This document shows, in pieces, positions 25,973 to 33,996 of a stretch of 64,000 bases of DNA (its first letter is position 1; the number at the start of each line of letters is the position of its first letter). Made by a program: the position numbers and the translations under genes. Source of the stretch: an uncultured Lachnospiraceae bacterium (GTDB taxonomy: Bacteria > Bacillota > Clostridia > Lachnospirales > Lachnospiraceae); assembly GCA_900550285.1 (NCBI GenBank), contig URRW01000008.1:1-64000 (forward strand), read 5' to 3'. The notes beneath the pieces were generated by a model. It did no database searches, was not told where the DNA came from, and saw only the letters and a list, made by a program, of their open reading frames with translations.

Positions 25973-26001
25973 ATGATATGGGAATTTTTTGCGTTTGTCA
26001 A
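25973..26001 (-). promoter_or_regulatory. Promoter of the proS T-box transcript
   Basis: TTGACA (25996-26001) and TATCAT (25973-25978) on the minus strand with a 17-nt spacer, placing the transcript start near 25966, right before the T-box. Confidence 0.8.
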
Positions 26002-26041
26002 CCGTTTCCCGCGCAAAAAAACTGGTTTTTCCGGCGCAGAT

Positions 26042-26113
26042 GCGGTAAAATACCCGAGGATTACCATTCCGCACTCTTGCGGTAAAATACCTGCGTATTG
26101 CCATTCCGTACCC
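26042..26113. repeat. Two tandem 37-bp direct repeats
   Basis: GCGGTAAAATACC starts at 26042 and again at 26079. Each is followed by a related tail ending in CCATTCCG and AC. The array lies between the divergent proS and permease genes; the second copy overlaps a possible permease promoter (TTGCCA, 16 nt, TACAAT ending near 26126). Confidence 0.7.
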
Positions 26114-26165
26114 TATGTGTACAATTCAGCAAAAATGCGATATGCGTATTAAAGAAAGGAACGCC

Positions 26166-27308
26166 ATGAACCCACATCCCCGTAATTTTTTGATCCGGAT
26201 CCTGAAAAAAGAGCCCGTGCTCGCCGTATCGGCGGTCTGCATGGTTTTTTCCATGTTTTTTGTGCCGCCCACAGCCGCCTACGCCGGCTATATTGATTTC
26301 CGCGTGCTGGCGCTGCTGTTTTCCCTGATGGCAGTCGTCGCCGGCCTGCAGCGCTGCAATTTCTTTACCCGTATGGCGCAGCTTCTCCTCACCGGGAAAA
26401 AGAGACGCCGCCTGCTGTTTCTGACGCTCATCCTGCTGCCCTTTTTCGTTTCCATGCTCGTCACAAACGACGTCGCCCTGATCACCTTCGTGCCCTTTGC
26501 GATCCTCATTCTGGAGCTGACCGGGCAGCAAAAGTATCTTGTGTTCGTCGTCGTCATGCAGACCGTCGCCGCAAACTTAGGAAGCATGGCAACGCCCGTC
26601 GGAAATCCGCAGAACCTGTATCTGTATTCCCGTTTCGGGCTGTCGGCGGGCTCCTTTTTTCAAACCGTGCTGCCGTTTGCACTGCTCTCCCTGCTGCTCA
26701 TCTCTGCCTCCGTGCTCCTCTGCCCGGATCAGGAATTTACCATTTCCTTTCCCGGCGCAAACAAAGGATACGGCATGGGTGCATATAAAAAGAAGCTTGT
26801 GCTCTATCTCGCCCTTTTTGCGCTCTGCCTGCTCTCCGTCTTTCATCTGCTCCCGTATCCGATCCTGCTGCTGATCGTCTGCACAGCGCTCTTTTTTGCG
26901 GACCGCAGCCTGTACCGGACGCTCGACTACGGACTTTTGGCAACCTTTGTCTGCTTCTTTGTTTTTGCCGGGAATATCGGCGCGATCCCTGCGGTCAGGA
27001 ATTTTTTGCAGGAGCTTCTTTCCTCCCGCCCCCTGATCACCTCCGCGCTCGCAAGCCAGGTCATCAGCAACGTCCCCGCCGCCGTGCTTTTATCCAACTT
27101 TACCGATAACTGGCAGGCGCTGCTTCTGGGGACGGACATCGGCGGACTGGGAACACCGATCGCCTCCCTCGCCAGCCTGATCTCCTTCCGGCTTTATATG
27201 AAAACCAAAAATGCCTCTGCGGCATCCTTTCTCGTCTTTTTTATGATCGTAAACACAGCCGGGCTTCTCCTTCTTCTGACGATCGCCCATCTGTCCGGGA
27301 TCCGCTGA
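26166..27308 (+). CDS. Anion permease, ArsB/CitT-like (SLC13/arsenite family)
   Basis: A 380-residue polytopic protein with about ten membrane helices. Two related half motifs, 'VTNDVALITFVPF' and 'VISNVPAAVLLSNF', mark the ion-transporter (IT) superfamily of citrate, arsenite and Na+/H+-linked carriers. 'GSMATPVGNPQNLYLYSRFG' is also characteristic. At 380 residues it is shorter than ArsB (about 430). Substrate cannot be set; no ars genes are adjacent. The ATG follows AAAGGAACGCC. Confidence 0.75.
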   Translation: MNPHPRNFLIRILKKEPVLAVSAVCMVFSMFFVPPTAAYAGYIDFRVLALLFSLMAVVAGLQRCNFFTRMAQLLLTGKKRRRLLFLTLILLPFFVSMLVTNDVALITFVPFAILILELTGQQKYLVFVVVMQTVAANLGSMATPVGNPQNLYLYSRFGLSAGSFFQTVLPFALLSLLLISASVLLCPDQEFTISFPGANKGYGMGAYKKKLVLYLALFALCLLSVFHLLPYPILLLIVCTALFFADRSLYRTLDYGLLATFVCFFVFAGNIGAIPAVRNFLQELLSSRPLITSALASQVISNVPAAVLLSNFTDNWQALLLGTDIGGLGTPIASLASLISFRLYMKTKNASAASFLVFFMIVNTAGLLLLLTIAHLSGIR

Positions 27309-27589
27309 TCCTCCAAAAAAGCAGGTCTATGACGGGCAAACCGCACCACCCGGCGGAGCGCCCGTCCACTCATAGAGAACATCCTTATCCACTGCGCATA
27401 TGCAGAACGGATAACCTTGTTTTTTCTGTCTTTATCTCAGATACACTCACAAAATCTCCCCCACCATCCTGCATGGTCCTCTACGACGTCCCTGCCTGAT
27501 CCAGATCCGTTATTGCGGCGCTGCGTCGGAAATGACAAATGCCGCAATGCTGTATAGTATATCATGCTGCATGAAATATTGAATATTTT
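27309..27589. other. Intergenic region, no gene seen
   Basis: This 280-bp stretch between permease and kinase contains a hairpin TTGCGGC/GCCGCAA (near 27513-27548) followed by a possible -10 (TATAGT) but no convincing reading frame or known riboswitch. Confidence 0.5.
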
Positions 27590-27621
27590 TTCCCAAACGC
27601 AGCTGTTTTCTTCCTAAACGC
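27590..27621. promoter_or_regulatory. Candidate LytTR-type direct repeat operator
   Basis: TTCCCAAACGC (27590-27600) and TTCCTAAACGC (27611-27621) are start-to-start 21 bp apart, two helical turns. LytTR regulators such as AgrA bind pairs of short direct repeats with this period. The site is about 100 bp upstream of the kinase-regulator operon, consistent with autoregulation. Binding is inferred. Confidence 0.45.
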
Positions 27622-27717
27622 CCTCTTTTAGTGTTCTTTTTCCTGAAATTTCATATATCCTCCTTTCTTCACGCCATTTCCGAAATATGCTATCATTTTT
27701 TTATAAAGGAGATTTTT

Positions 27718-29046
27718 ATGAATTTTAATGTTTATCTTTGTCAGATCATCTGCACCGCCGCTTTTATTCTTACCTGCACCTTCATCCTTTTCCCAGCCAG
27801 ACACAAGGTCTATGAATTTCTTCTATACGGTTATGTCGCCGCCTGCTGTCTGATCCTCATGCCCCTTTGGGGGCAGTTCGGGACTCCCGTTATGCTGCTT
27901 GGCTCCTCTTTCATCCTTCTTGCGTTCAGCCCTGCCAACCGTTTTTACAACCTCATTCTTTTTCAGGCAGTCTGGTTCTGGAGCCTGCTGACGAACTACA
28001 TCCTTGCCATCCCCCTGAGTATCGCAGGCTATCACTTTTCTGCCATGAAGTCGTCTCCGGCAATGGACGTCCTCTTTGCCTGCCTCCATGGTATTTTGTG
28101 CGCCCTGCCCGCCTTTTTTCTCGGCAGAAGGCTGCGCCGCAGCCGCCTCCTTTCCGACGGCGGCATTATCCCGGAAAAGATCCAGCAGCTTCTGCTTGCG
28201 GATGTCACGATCTGTTCCTGCATTTTTATTACCAATATCCTGTTCGGGAGCCTGTGCAGCTATCCGACGGAAATCCTGCTGTTCAACGGCGTGCTCATCC
28301 TCTCGTTTTCCGCCGCGAATTTTATCCTCTTTCTGATCCTGTTCCGCACGCTTCAGGAAAACAAGCGGCTTGAGCTGCGCACACAGGAGCAGGAAAACCT
28401 TACCGAATATATGAACCAGCTCGAAAACCACTATCAGGAGATCCGCCGCTACAAGCACGATTACATGAACATCCTTTCCACGATCAACGGCTATATTCAG
28501 GAGGGCGATTTGGAAAAGCTCAAAGGCTATTTCGAGCTGCGGCTCGGCTCCGTCAACCGCCTCATGTTCAACAACGACGCTACCATCGCAAAGCTTGCCC
28601 TGATCCGGGTTCTGGAAATCAAAGGGCTTCTTTATACGAAGCTGATCCAGGCGATGAACCTCAACTTAAACGTATCGCTGGAGCTGACGCAGGAATTTTA
28701 CAGCTTTCCCGTAAATATGCTCACGCTCACCCGCATCCTCGGGATCTTTCTGGACAACGCCATGGAGGCTGCCGCCCTTACGAAGGAGCGCCGCTTCCAC
28801 ATCGCCATTCTGAAAAAGGAACAGCGCATTATTTTTCACATTGAAAATTCCACGCTTCCCCCGCCGCGTCCGCTGGAACGGCTCATGGAAGCGGGCTTTA
28901 CCACGAAGGAAAACCACAGCGGCATCGGGCTTTCCAATGTCTCCATGCTTTTAGCCTCCCTGCCCGAGCTGTCCCACCACATGATCTGTGAAAACGGGAT
29001 CATGAAGCAGATCCTCATCATACCCTCAAAGGAGAAAACCGCATGA
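27718..29046 (+). CDS. GHKL sensor histidine kinase (AgrC-like)
   Basis: A 442-residue membrane kinase. About six helices fill residues 1-200. A coiled linker follows (QEQENLTEYMNQLENHYQE), then the phosphoacceptor His in 'RRYKHDYMNIL', the HPK10 pattern. The GHKL ATPase domain shows the N-box 'IFLDNAMEAA' and G-box 'SGIGLSNVSMLL'. The ATG at 27718 follows AAAGGAG. Its stop overlaps the start of the regulator (ATGA). No autoinducer-peptide gene or AgrB is adjacent, so the signal is unknown. Confidence 0.88.
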   Translation: MNFNVYLCQIICTAAFILTCTFILFPARHKVYEFLLYGYVAACCLILMPLWGQFGTPVMLLGSSFILLAFSPANRFYNLILFQAVWFWSLLTNYILAIPLSIAGYHFSAMKSSPAMDVLFACLHGILCALPAFFLGRRLRRSRLLSDGGIIPEKIQQLLLADVTICSCIFITNILFGSLCSYPTEILLFNGVLILSFSAANFILFLILFRTLQENKRLELRTQEQENLTEYMNQLENHYQEIRRYKHDYMNILSTINGYIQEGDLEKLKGYFELRLGSVNRLMFNNDATIAKLALIRVLEIKGLLYTKLIQAMNLNLNVSLELTQEFYSFPVNMLTLTRILGIFLDNAMEAAALTKERRFHIAILKKEQRIIFHIENSTLPPPRPLERLMEAGFTTKENHSGIGLSNVSMLLASLPELSHHMICENGIMKQILIIPSKEKTA

Positions 29047-29783
29047 TACCGATTTATTTATGTGAAGACGACGAGAGCCAGCTCAGCCTGCTGGCGTCCC
29101 TGATTGAAAAATATATTTTCATCCAGGGCTACGATATGGAAATCGTCTGCAAAGCCTCCTCCCCGCACGGGCTTCTTTCTTCCCTCGCCCCCAAAGCCGA
29201 AACCGCCGTCTATTTTCTCGACATCCAGCTTCATTCTGACATCGACGGCATTGAGCTTGCTTCCATGATCCGCCAAAACGACCCGCGGGCGTTTATCATT
29301 TTTACGACGACCCATTCCGAAATGGCGATGACCACTTTCCACTATCAGGTGGAGCCTCTCGATTTTCTCATCAAGGACGATCCGCAGTACGCCGTCCAGA
29401 TCCTCCACTGCCTGAAAAATGTCGTCGAAAAAAGCTGCGTCCCTGCCCCTGACATCCGCCTCCATCTCCACCTGCCCGATCAGGATCTTTTCCTTCCGGT
29501 CAGCGAAATCCTCTGCATCCAGTCCTTGGCGGCGCACCGCATCACGATCCACACCATAAACGGCGTCTATCAGTGCAGCGGCGCGCTCAATGAAACGATG
29601 TCGCGGCTGGACGACCGTTTTTTCCTCTGCCACAAATCTGCCCTCGTAAACCTCCGGCATATCCGCGCCATTTTCCGCCGCCCCTGCCGGATCGAGTTAG
29701 ACGGCGGGCTTGTCTGCCCCTGTGCCCAGCGGCGCTTTAAACAGCTTCAGGAGCTCATGGACATCGGTCCGTCCCCCCATTGA
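29043..29783 (+). CDS. LytTR response regulator (AgrA-like)
   Basis: A 246-residue regulator with a receiver domain (acidic 'CEDDES' at residues 6-11, phosphoacceptor Asp in 'VYFLDIQL', Lys in 'FLIKDD') and a C-terminal LytTR DNA-binding domain beginning near residue 140 ('LPVSEILCIQSLAAHRITIHT', 'FFLCHKSALVNLRHI'). It is translationally coupled to the kinase. Its 3' end overlaps the convergent AI-2E-family gene by 29 bp. Confidence 0.9.
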   Translation: MIPIYLCEDDESQLSLLASLIEKYIFIQGYDMEIVCKASSPHGLLSSLAPKAETAVYFLDIQLHSDIDGIELASMIRQNDPRAFIIFTTTHSEMAMTTFHYQVEPLDFLIKDDPQYAVQILHCLKNVVEKSCVPAPDIRLHLHLPDQDLFLPVSEILCIQSLAAHRITIHTINGVYQCSGALNETMSRLDDRFFLCHKSALVNLRHIRAIFRRPCRIELDGGLVCPCAQRRFKQLQELMDIGPSPH

Positions 29784-30810
29784 TCCCCATAATCCCCTCT
29801 TTTAAAAGGACTGCGTACAGCGGTCCTAAAAAAATGCCCGAAAGCCCGAACAGCTTCACCCCTGCATACACGGAAAACAGCATCACAACCGGATACATCC
29901 CCGCCTGCCTGCCCAGAAGCTTCGGTTCCAGATATTCCCTCACGATCACGCAGCCCGCATACACTGCCGCGATCATCAGCACCTTTCCCGTGTTTCCCAG
30001 GATCAGCTGCCACACCGCCATCGGAAAAAGCACCAGCCCTGTCCCGATAAAGGGCAGCGCGTCCAAAACCCCCGCTGCGATCCCGATCCAGATCCCGTTT
30101 TTGATCCCCGCCGCAAAAAGCCCTGCCGCTGCGATCAGCGAAATTGCCGTCAGGATCGCCGCCTGCGCCTTGAAATAGCCTCCGATCAGAAAAAGCGTCC
30201 GTTCTGCGTACTGCCAGACCGTTTTCCCCAGCTCCGTTTTCTGTATTTTTTCCGCGATCTCCTCATAATCCCTGCACAAAAGCACCGAAGCGATCATCCA
30301 TATCCCGATAAATCCGGCGGCGGATATCAACAAACGGCAGCCCTCCACCGACCGATCCACCGCCTTTGGCAGCGCTTCCTTTTTCAGCTGCCCTGCCAGC
30401 GCGTCCCATGTCTCCGAAAAATCCTGTTCCAGCTCCTTTGCCGGGACTCCCAGACGCTCTTCCAGAAAATCGCAGCAGCCCTTTAACGCCCCGTCCGCCT
30501 GCTTTCGCACAACCTCTGCGCCCTCCCCGAGCCTTGCCGCATGGAGCGTCCCCCACGAAAGGCAGGCGCAGAGCCCTGCGATCAAAAGCCCTGTCCCGGA
30601 TACAAACAGCCCCGCCAGCAAAATCTCCCTGCGGATATGCAGCCTTCGATGCACCCTTTCCAGCAACGGCGCGCTCGCGTGCACGACGGCAAACGCCAGC
30701 AAAAACGGCGCCGCCAGCGGAAGCGCATACCGAAATGCCGCCAGAAGCCCTGCCGCAAACAGCGCCGCCGCCAAAAGCTTTTTCCATTTTTTTCCAAAAA
30801 AATCACCCAT
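29755..30810 (-). CDS. AI-2E family transporter (YtvI-like)
   Basis: A 351-residue integral membrane protein with the family's seven-to-eight helices, a soluble loop around residues 85-150 and the conserved 'DALPFIGTGLVLFPMAVWQLI' and 'LEPKLLGRQAGMYPVVMLFSVYAG' blocks. The family contains AI-2 exporters, Na+/H+ antiporters and the sporulation protein YtvI, so autoinducer transport should not be assumed. ATG follows GGAGAGG. Its 3' end overlaps the convergent regulator gene. Confidence 0.85.
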   Translation of the reverse strand: MGDFFGKKWKKLLAAALFAAGLLAAFRYALPLAAPFLLAFAVVHASAPLLERVHRRLHIRREILLAGLFVSGTGLLIAGLCACLSWGTLHAARLGEGAEVVRKQADGALKGCCDFLEERLGVPAKELEQDFSETWDALAGQLKKEALPKAVDRSVEGCRLLISAAGFIGIWMIASVLLCRDYEEIAEKIQKTELGKTVWQYAERTLFLIGGYFKAQAAILTAISLIAAAGLFAAGIKNGIWIGIAAGVLDALPFIGTGLVLFPMAVWQLILGNTGKVLMIAAVYAGCVIVREYLEPKLLGRQAGMYPVVMLFSVYAGVKLFGLSGIFLGPLYAVLLKEGIMGINGGTDRCP

Positions 30811-30856
30811 ACTGCCTCTCCTTTTTCAAGAGGTAGTATGGGTAATCCGCCGTCTT

Positions 30857-32458
30857 CTATGTGGCATCCGCCCTGTCATTTTCTGCCGCTTTCCGGCTGC
30901 CCCGCGCACAGCTTTCCGCCATTCCCAGAATCAGGAACAAAAACGGCGTACAGCACACCTGCTGATAGCAGAAAAAATTGTGCGCCCCGTATACAAGCGC
31001 CGCCAAAAGCCCTGCCATCGCAACTGCCGCCGTTTTCTGCGCCTGAAAAAAATGCACGGCGGCAGCCGCAAAAATCGCCGTAAACGCGATCAGCCCGACG
31101 ATTCCCATGCAGAACAGCACGTTTAAAAATTCATTGTGGGCATTTGTCAGCATCTGATCATGCCCGAAATAGCGGTTCAATTCCCGCGTCAGCTCCCCAT
31201 CTGCATAGCAGTACGCCGAAAAGCTGTCCGGCCCCACGCCCACAAGCTTCCTTACCGGCGGAAGCTCCCGAAACGCTTCCAGCGTAAACTTCCACGAAAA
31301 GCCCCGTGAATTTCCCCAGTATCTGTCAAACAAAAGATACTGGTTCCGGCTGGAAAATCCGAACCATTTTTCCAAAAGCCCCGTCGTATTCGCCCACACC
31401 GCAAAAACATAGCCTGCGATCCCTGTGCCCGTCAGGATGCACGCGCCCCGCCGCCAGAGCCTGCCGCTTGCAATCTGCGTCCTTTCCTCATGCTTCTGCC
31501 TGTAAAAAAGCAGGGCGATATAGCAGACGCACACCGCCAAAAACATCACCCACACCGCCGTGCTCTGGGAAAAAAAGAGGGAAAGCCGATCCAGCTCCAC
31601 CGCCTTTTCGGGGAATAAAATCTGCAGGATCCCGATGACCTTAAAGCTTCCGAACATCAAAAGCAGCGTTTCAAAAAAGCGCTCCATCCGGTCAAGACTG
31701 CCGCACGATACGACAAACAGCCCCAGAAACAAAAACGCCGCCGCCGCAAACGCGCTGTCGCTGTTCTGGGTCACGACCGTCCCGAATCCCAGCATACAGT
31801 ACGCTCCCAGCGCCATCCGCACTGCGCCGCCCTTTGCCGTAAAAAACGCGGTCACGCCGATCACCAAAACGACGCATACATAGCTGGAATACCAGGAAGC
31901 CTGCCCGATCGTCGAAAGGAACATCCGCTGTGTCTCTTCCCCCAGCCCCTCGTACATTCCCAGAGGGTCGATGGAAAACCGGTGCAGGATCCCGAGCGCA
32001 AACACCGCTCCCGACGCCAGAAAATGCCCCGCAAAGATCAGCCTTTTCCACGGGAAATACCGGGATACAAGAAAATATGCCAGCCCGAAAAAAAGCTGTG
32101 TCCGCAGTCCCATCGACCAGCCGTCCACTCCCGTCCACGCGGTCCCTTTATCTGCCGCAAACAGCCACGACACGCACGCCGCCAGCACATAGGAAAGCAC
32201 CGCCCAGTCCAGCGCGCTAAGCCCCGCGCGCCGCTGCGTTTCCTTTTGATCCATCCTCTCCAAAAGCGCCAGCGCCCCTGCCGGAAGCAGGCACAGCACG
32301 CTCACCGCCAGAAAAAAATCAAATTTGCTCTGTCCCAGCTTCGCATAGTGATCTTTCATATAGAAGGGAAACACCGTCAGCATCAAAAACGCCCACAGCC
32401 CCGTCAGCCCTGAAACGGCCGTTCTCTTTTTAAAAGGAAAGTTTGTCCGTAAGCTCAT
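30857..32458 (-). CDS. O-antigen ligase-like polysaccharide protein
   Basis: A 533-residue protein with about twelve membrane segments and a large loop before the last helices. The loop carries 'GVGPDSFSAYCY' and 'NAHNEFLNVLFCMGIVGL', the pattern of the Wzy_C/WaaL superfamily (the Asn-Ala-His-Asn-Glu block). In Gram-positives such proteins polymerise or ligate surface glycans, or export them. It overlaps the 3' end of the RluA gene by 29 bp. There are no neighbouring glycosyltransferases, which is unusual for a polysaccharide cluster. Confidence 0.78.
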   Translation of the reverse strand: MSLRTNFPFKKRTAVSGLTGLWAFLMLTVFPFYMKDHYAKLGQSKFDFFLAVSVLCLLPAGALALLERMDQKETQRRAGLSALDWAVLSYVLAACVSWLFAADKGTAWTGVDGWSMGLRTQLFFGLAYFLVSRYFPWKRLIFAGHFLASGAVFALGILHRFSIDPLGMYEGLGEETQRMFLSTIGQASWYSSYVCVVLVIGVTAFFTAKGGAVRMALGAYCMLGFGTVVTQNSDSAFAAAAFLFLGLFVVSCGSLDRMERFFETLLLMFGSFKVIGILQILFPEKAVELDRLSLFFSQSTAVWVMFLAVCVCYIALLFYRQKHEERTQIASGRLWRRGACILTGTGIAGYVFAVWANTTGLLEKWFGFSSRNQYLLFDRYWGNSRGFSWKFTLEAFRELPPVRKLVGVGPDSFSAYCYADGELTRELNRYFGHDQMLTNAHNEFLNVLFCMGIVGLIAFTAIFAAAAVHFFQAQKTAAVAMAGLLAALVYGAHNFFCYQQVCCTPFLFLILGMAESCARGSRKAAENDRADAT

Positions 32459-33167
32459 ATTCTACCCTTTTCCCCGAAGACGGATGCATAAACGAAAGCC
32501 TTGCCGCCTGAAGCTGGATACAGCGGATCCCCATTTCCTGCGACGTCTGCCTGCTCTGGCTGCTGCCGTATCTGGCGTCCCCCAAAAGCGGCATCCCTGC
32601 GTTTGCCATCTGCACCCGGATCTGATGATGCCGCCCCGTATCAAGGCTCACCTCCACCAGCGCGCAGTTTTCCCGGCGCTCAAGGCAGCGGTATTCCAGA
32701 CGCGCCTCCTTTGCCCCTGCCTCGGACGCCTCTGCGATCCGCGCGCCGCCGCCCGGCAGCTTTATCATATGATCCTGTAATAAAACCGTCCCGTCCTCCG
32801 GCAGTGCTGCGTCCGCTCCGGCGTATACCTTTGCCCGGTAGATCTTTTCAAGCTGGCGCTTTGCCACCTGCGCGCTTAAAGACGCCGCCGCCCGCTGGTT
32901 TTTCGCAAATACCAAAAGCCCCGAAACGGGCTGATCCAGCCGATGGATCACGCCCAAATAGACCGGCTGCTTTTTCGCCGGAATGCCGCACCGCACGCTC
33001 GCCCCCGCGCCCGATACGCTCACCACGCTCCTGCCGTCCCTTGCCAGATAATTTTTCAGCTCGCTCACCAGATCCGGCTCGGAAATCCTGCCGCTCTGCA
33101 CCGCCAGCCCCGCCGGCTTACTGCATACAAGTATATCCCTGTCCTCGTAAATAATTTCCGCTTTCAA
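32430..33167 (-). CDS. RluA family 23S rRNA/tRNA pseudouridine synthase
   Basis: A 245-residue synthase. The catalytic motif is 'GVIHRLDQPVSGLLVFAKN' with the essential Asp; 'DTGRHHQIRVQMANAGMPLLGDARYG' is the second family signature. The preferred start is TTG at 33167 after GGAGG, since upstream codons add only unrelated residues. There is no S4 domain. Position specificity cannot be predicted. Confidence 0.9.
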   Translation of the reverse strand: MKAEIIYEDRDILVCSKPAGLAVQSGRISEPDLVSELKNYLARDGRSVVSVSGAGASVRCGIPAKKQPVYLGVIHRLDQPVSGLLVFAKNQRAAASLSAQVAKRQLEKIYRAKVYAGADAALPEDGTVLLQDHMIKLPGGGARIAEASEAGAKEARLEYRCLERRENCALVEVSLDTGRHHQIRVQMANAGMPLLGDARYGSSQSRQTSQEMGIRCIQLQAARLSFMHPSSGKRVEYELTDKLSF

Positions 33168-33240
33168 TCCGTTTTCCTCCGTTTCCTGCCTGCTCCCATC
33201 ATAAGCGAACCGCCCTTTCCTGTCAATCGGCGCGCACATG

Positions 33241-33278
33241 CAAAACAGGCGGAAGCCCCCGAAAGTGCCGCCGCCTGC
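33241..33278 (-). terminator. Hairpin terminator after the OmpR-type regulator
   Basis: CAGGCGG pairs with CCGCCTG on the minus strand with an internal GCCGGC-like extension, followed by TTTTGC. The U-run is short. Confidence 0.55.
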
Positions 33279-33306
33279 TCATCCTCATCCGTTGTTTCCC
33301 ATGTCC

Positions 33307-33996
33307 TCACACCTTGAACCGGTAGCCCACGCCCCAGATTGTCTCGATATACTGGGGATTCGCCGTGTCCACCTCGATCTTCTCGCGGATCTTCTTGATG
33401 TGCACCGTTACCGTCGCAATGTCCCCGATGGATTCCATGTCCCAGATCTCCCGGAACAGTTCCTCCTTCGTAAACACATGGTTCGGGTTCTCCGCCAAAA
33501 AGGTCAGAAGGTCAAATTCCTTCGTCGTAAACGCCTTCTCCTCGCCGTTGATCCAGACGCGGCGGGCAGTCTTGTCGATCTTTAAGCCCCGGATCTCGAT
33601 GATGTCGTTCGCCTTCTGATGGCTGCTCGTCAGCCGCTCGTACCGCGCCATATGTGCCTTCACGCGCGCCACCAGCTCGCTGGGTGAAAACGGCTTCGTC
33701 ATATAATCGTCCGCCCCGAGCCCCAGCCCCCGGATCTTGTCGATGTCATCCTTCTTGGCGCTGACCATCAGGATCGGCACATTCTTCTCATCGCGGACGC
33801 GGCGGCACACCTCGAAGCCGTCCATGCCCGGAAGCATCAGATCCAGGACGATCAGGTCAAACTCCTCCTGCAGCGCGCGCAGCAGCCCCCTGTCCCCGGT
33901 ATTCTCGATCTCAACGTCGAAGCCGCTCAGCTCCAGATAATCCTTCTCCAGATCCGCGATCGCCACTTCGTCCTCAATGATTAGTATTCTGCTCAT
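33307..33996 (-). CDS. OmpR/PhoB-type response regulator
   Basis: A 229-residue regulator. The receiver has the acidic pair in 'IIEDE', phosphoacceptor Asp in 'LIVLDLMLPGMDGFE', and Lys in 'YMTKPFSPSEL'. The winged-helix DNA-binding domain ends 'VTVHIKKIREKIEVD...YIETIWGVGYRF'. It overlaps the kinase gene by 23 nt, and its ribosome site GGGAGG lies within the kinase's 3' end. It resembles VanR-like regulators by arrangement; targets are unknown. Confidence 0.93.
   Translation of the reverse strand: MSRILIIEDEVAIADLEKDYLELSGFDVEIENTGDRGLLRALQEEFDLIVLDLMLPGMDGFEVCRRVRDEKNVPILMVSAKKDDIDKIRGLGLGADDYMTKPFSPSELVARVKAHMARYERLTSSHQKANDIIEIRGLKIDKTARRVWINGEEKAFTTKEFDLLTFLAENPNHVFTKEELFREIWDMESIGDIATVTVHIKKIREKIEVDTANPQYIETIWGVGYRFKV

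Noticed and set aside
29755..30810. Quorum-sensing AI-2 exporter next to the Agr-like pair
   Set aside because: The AI-2E family is functionally mixed, the gene is convergent to the regulator, and nothing links it to AI-2.
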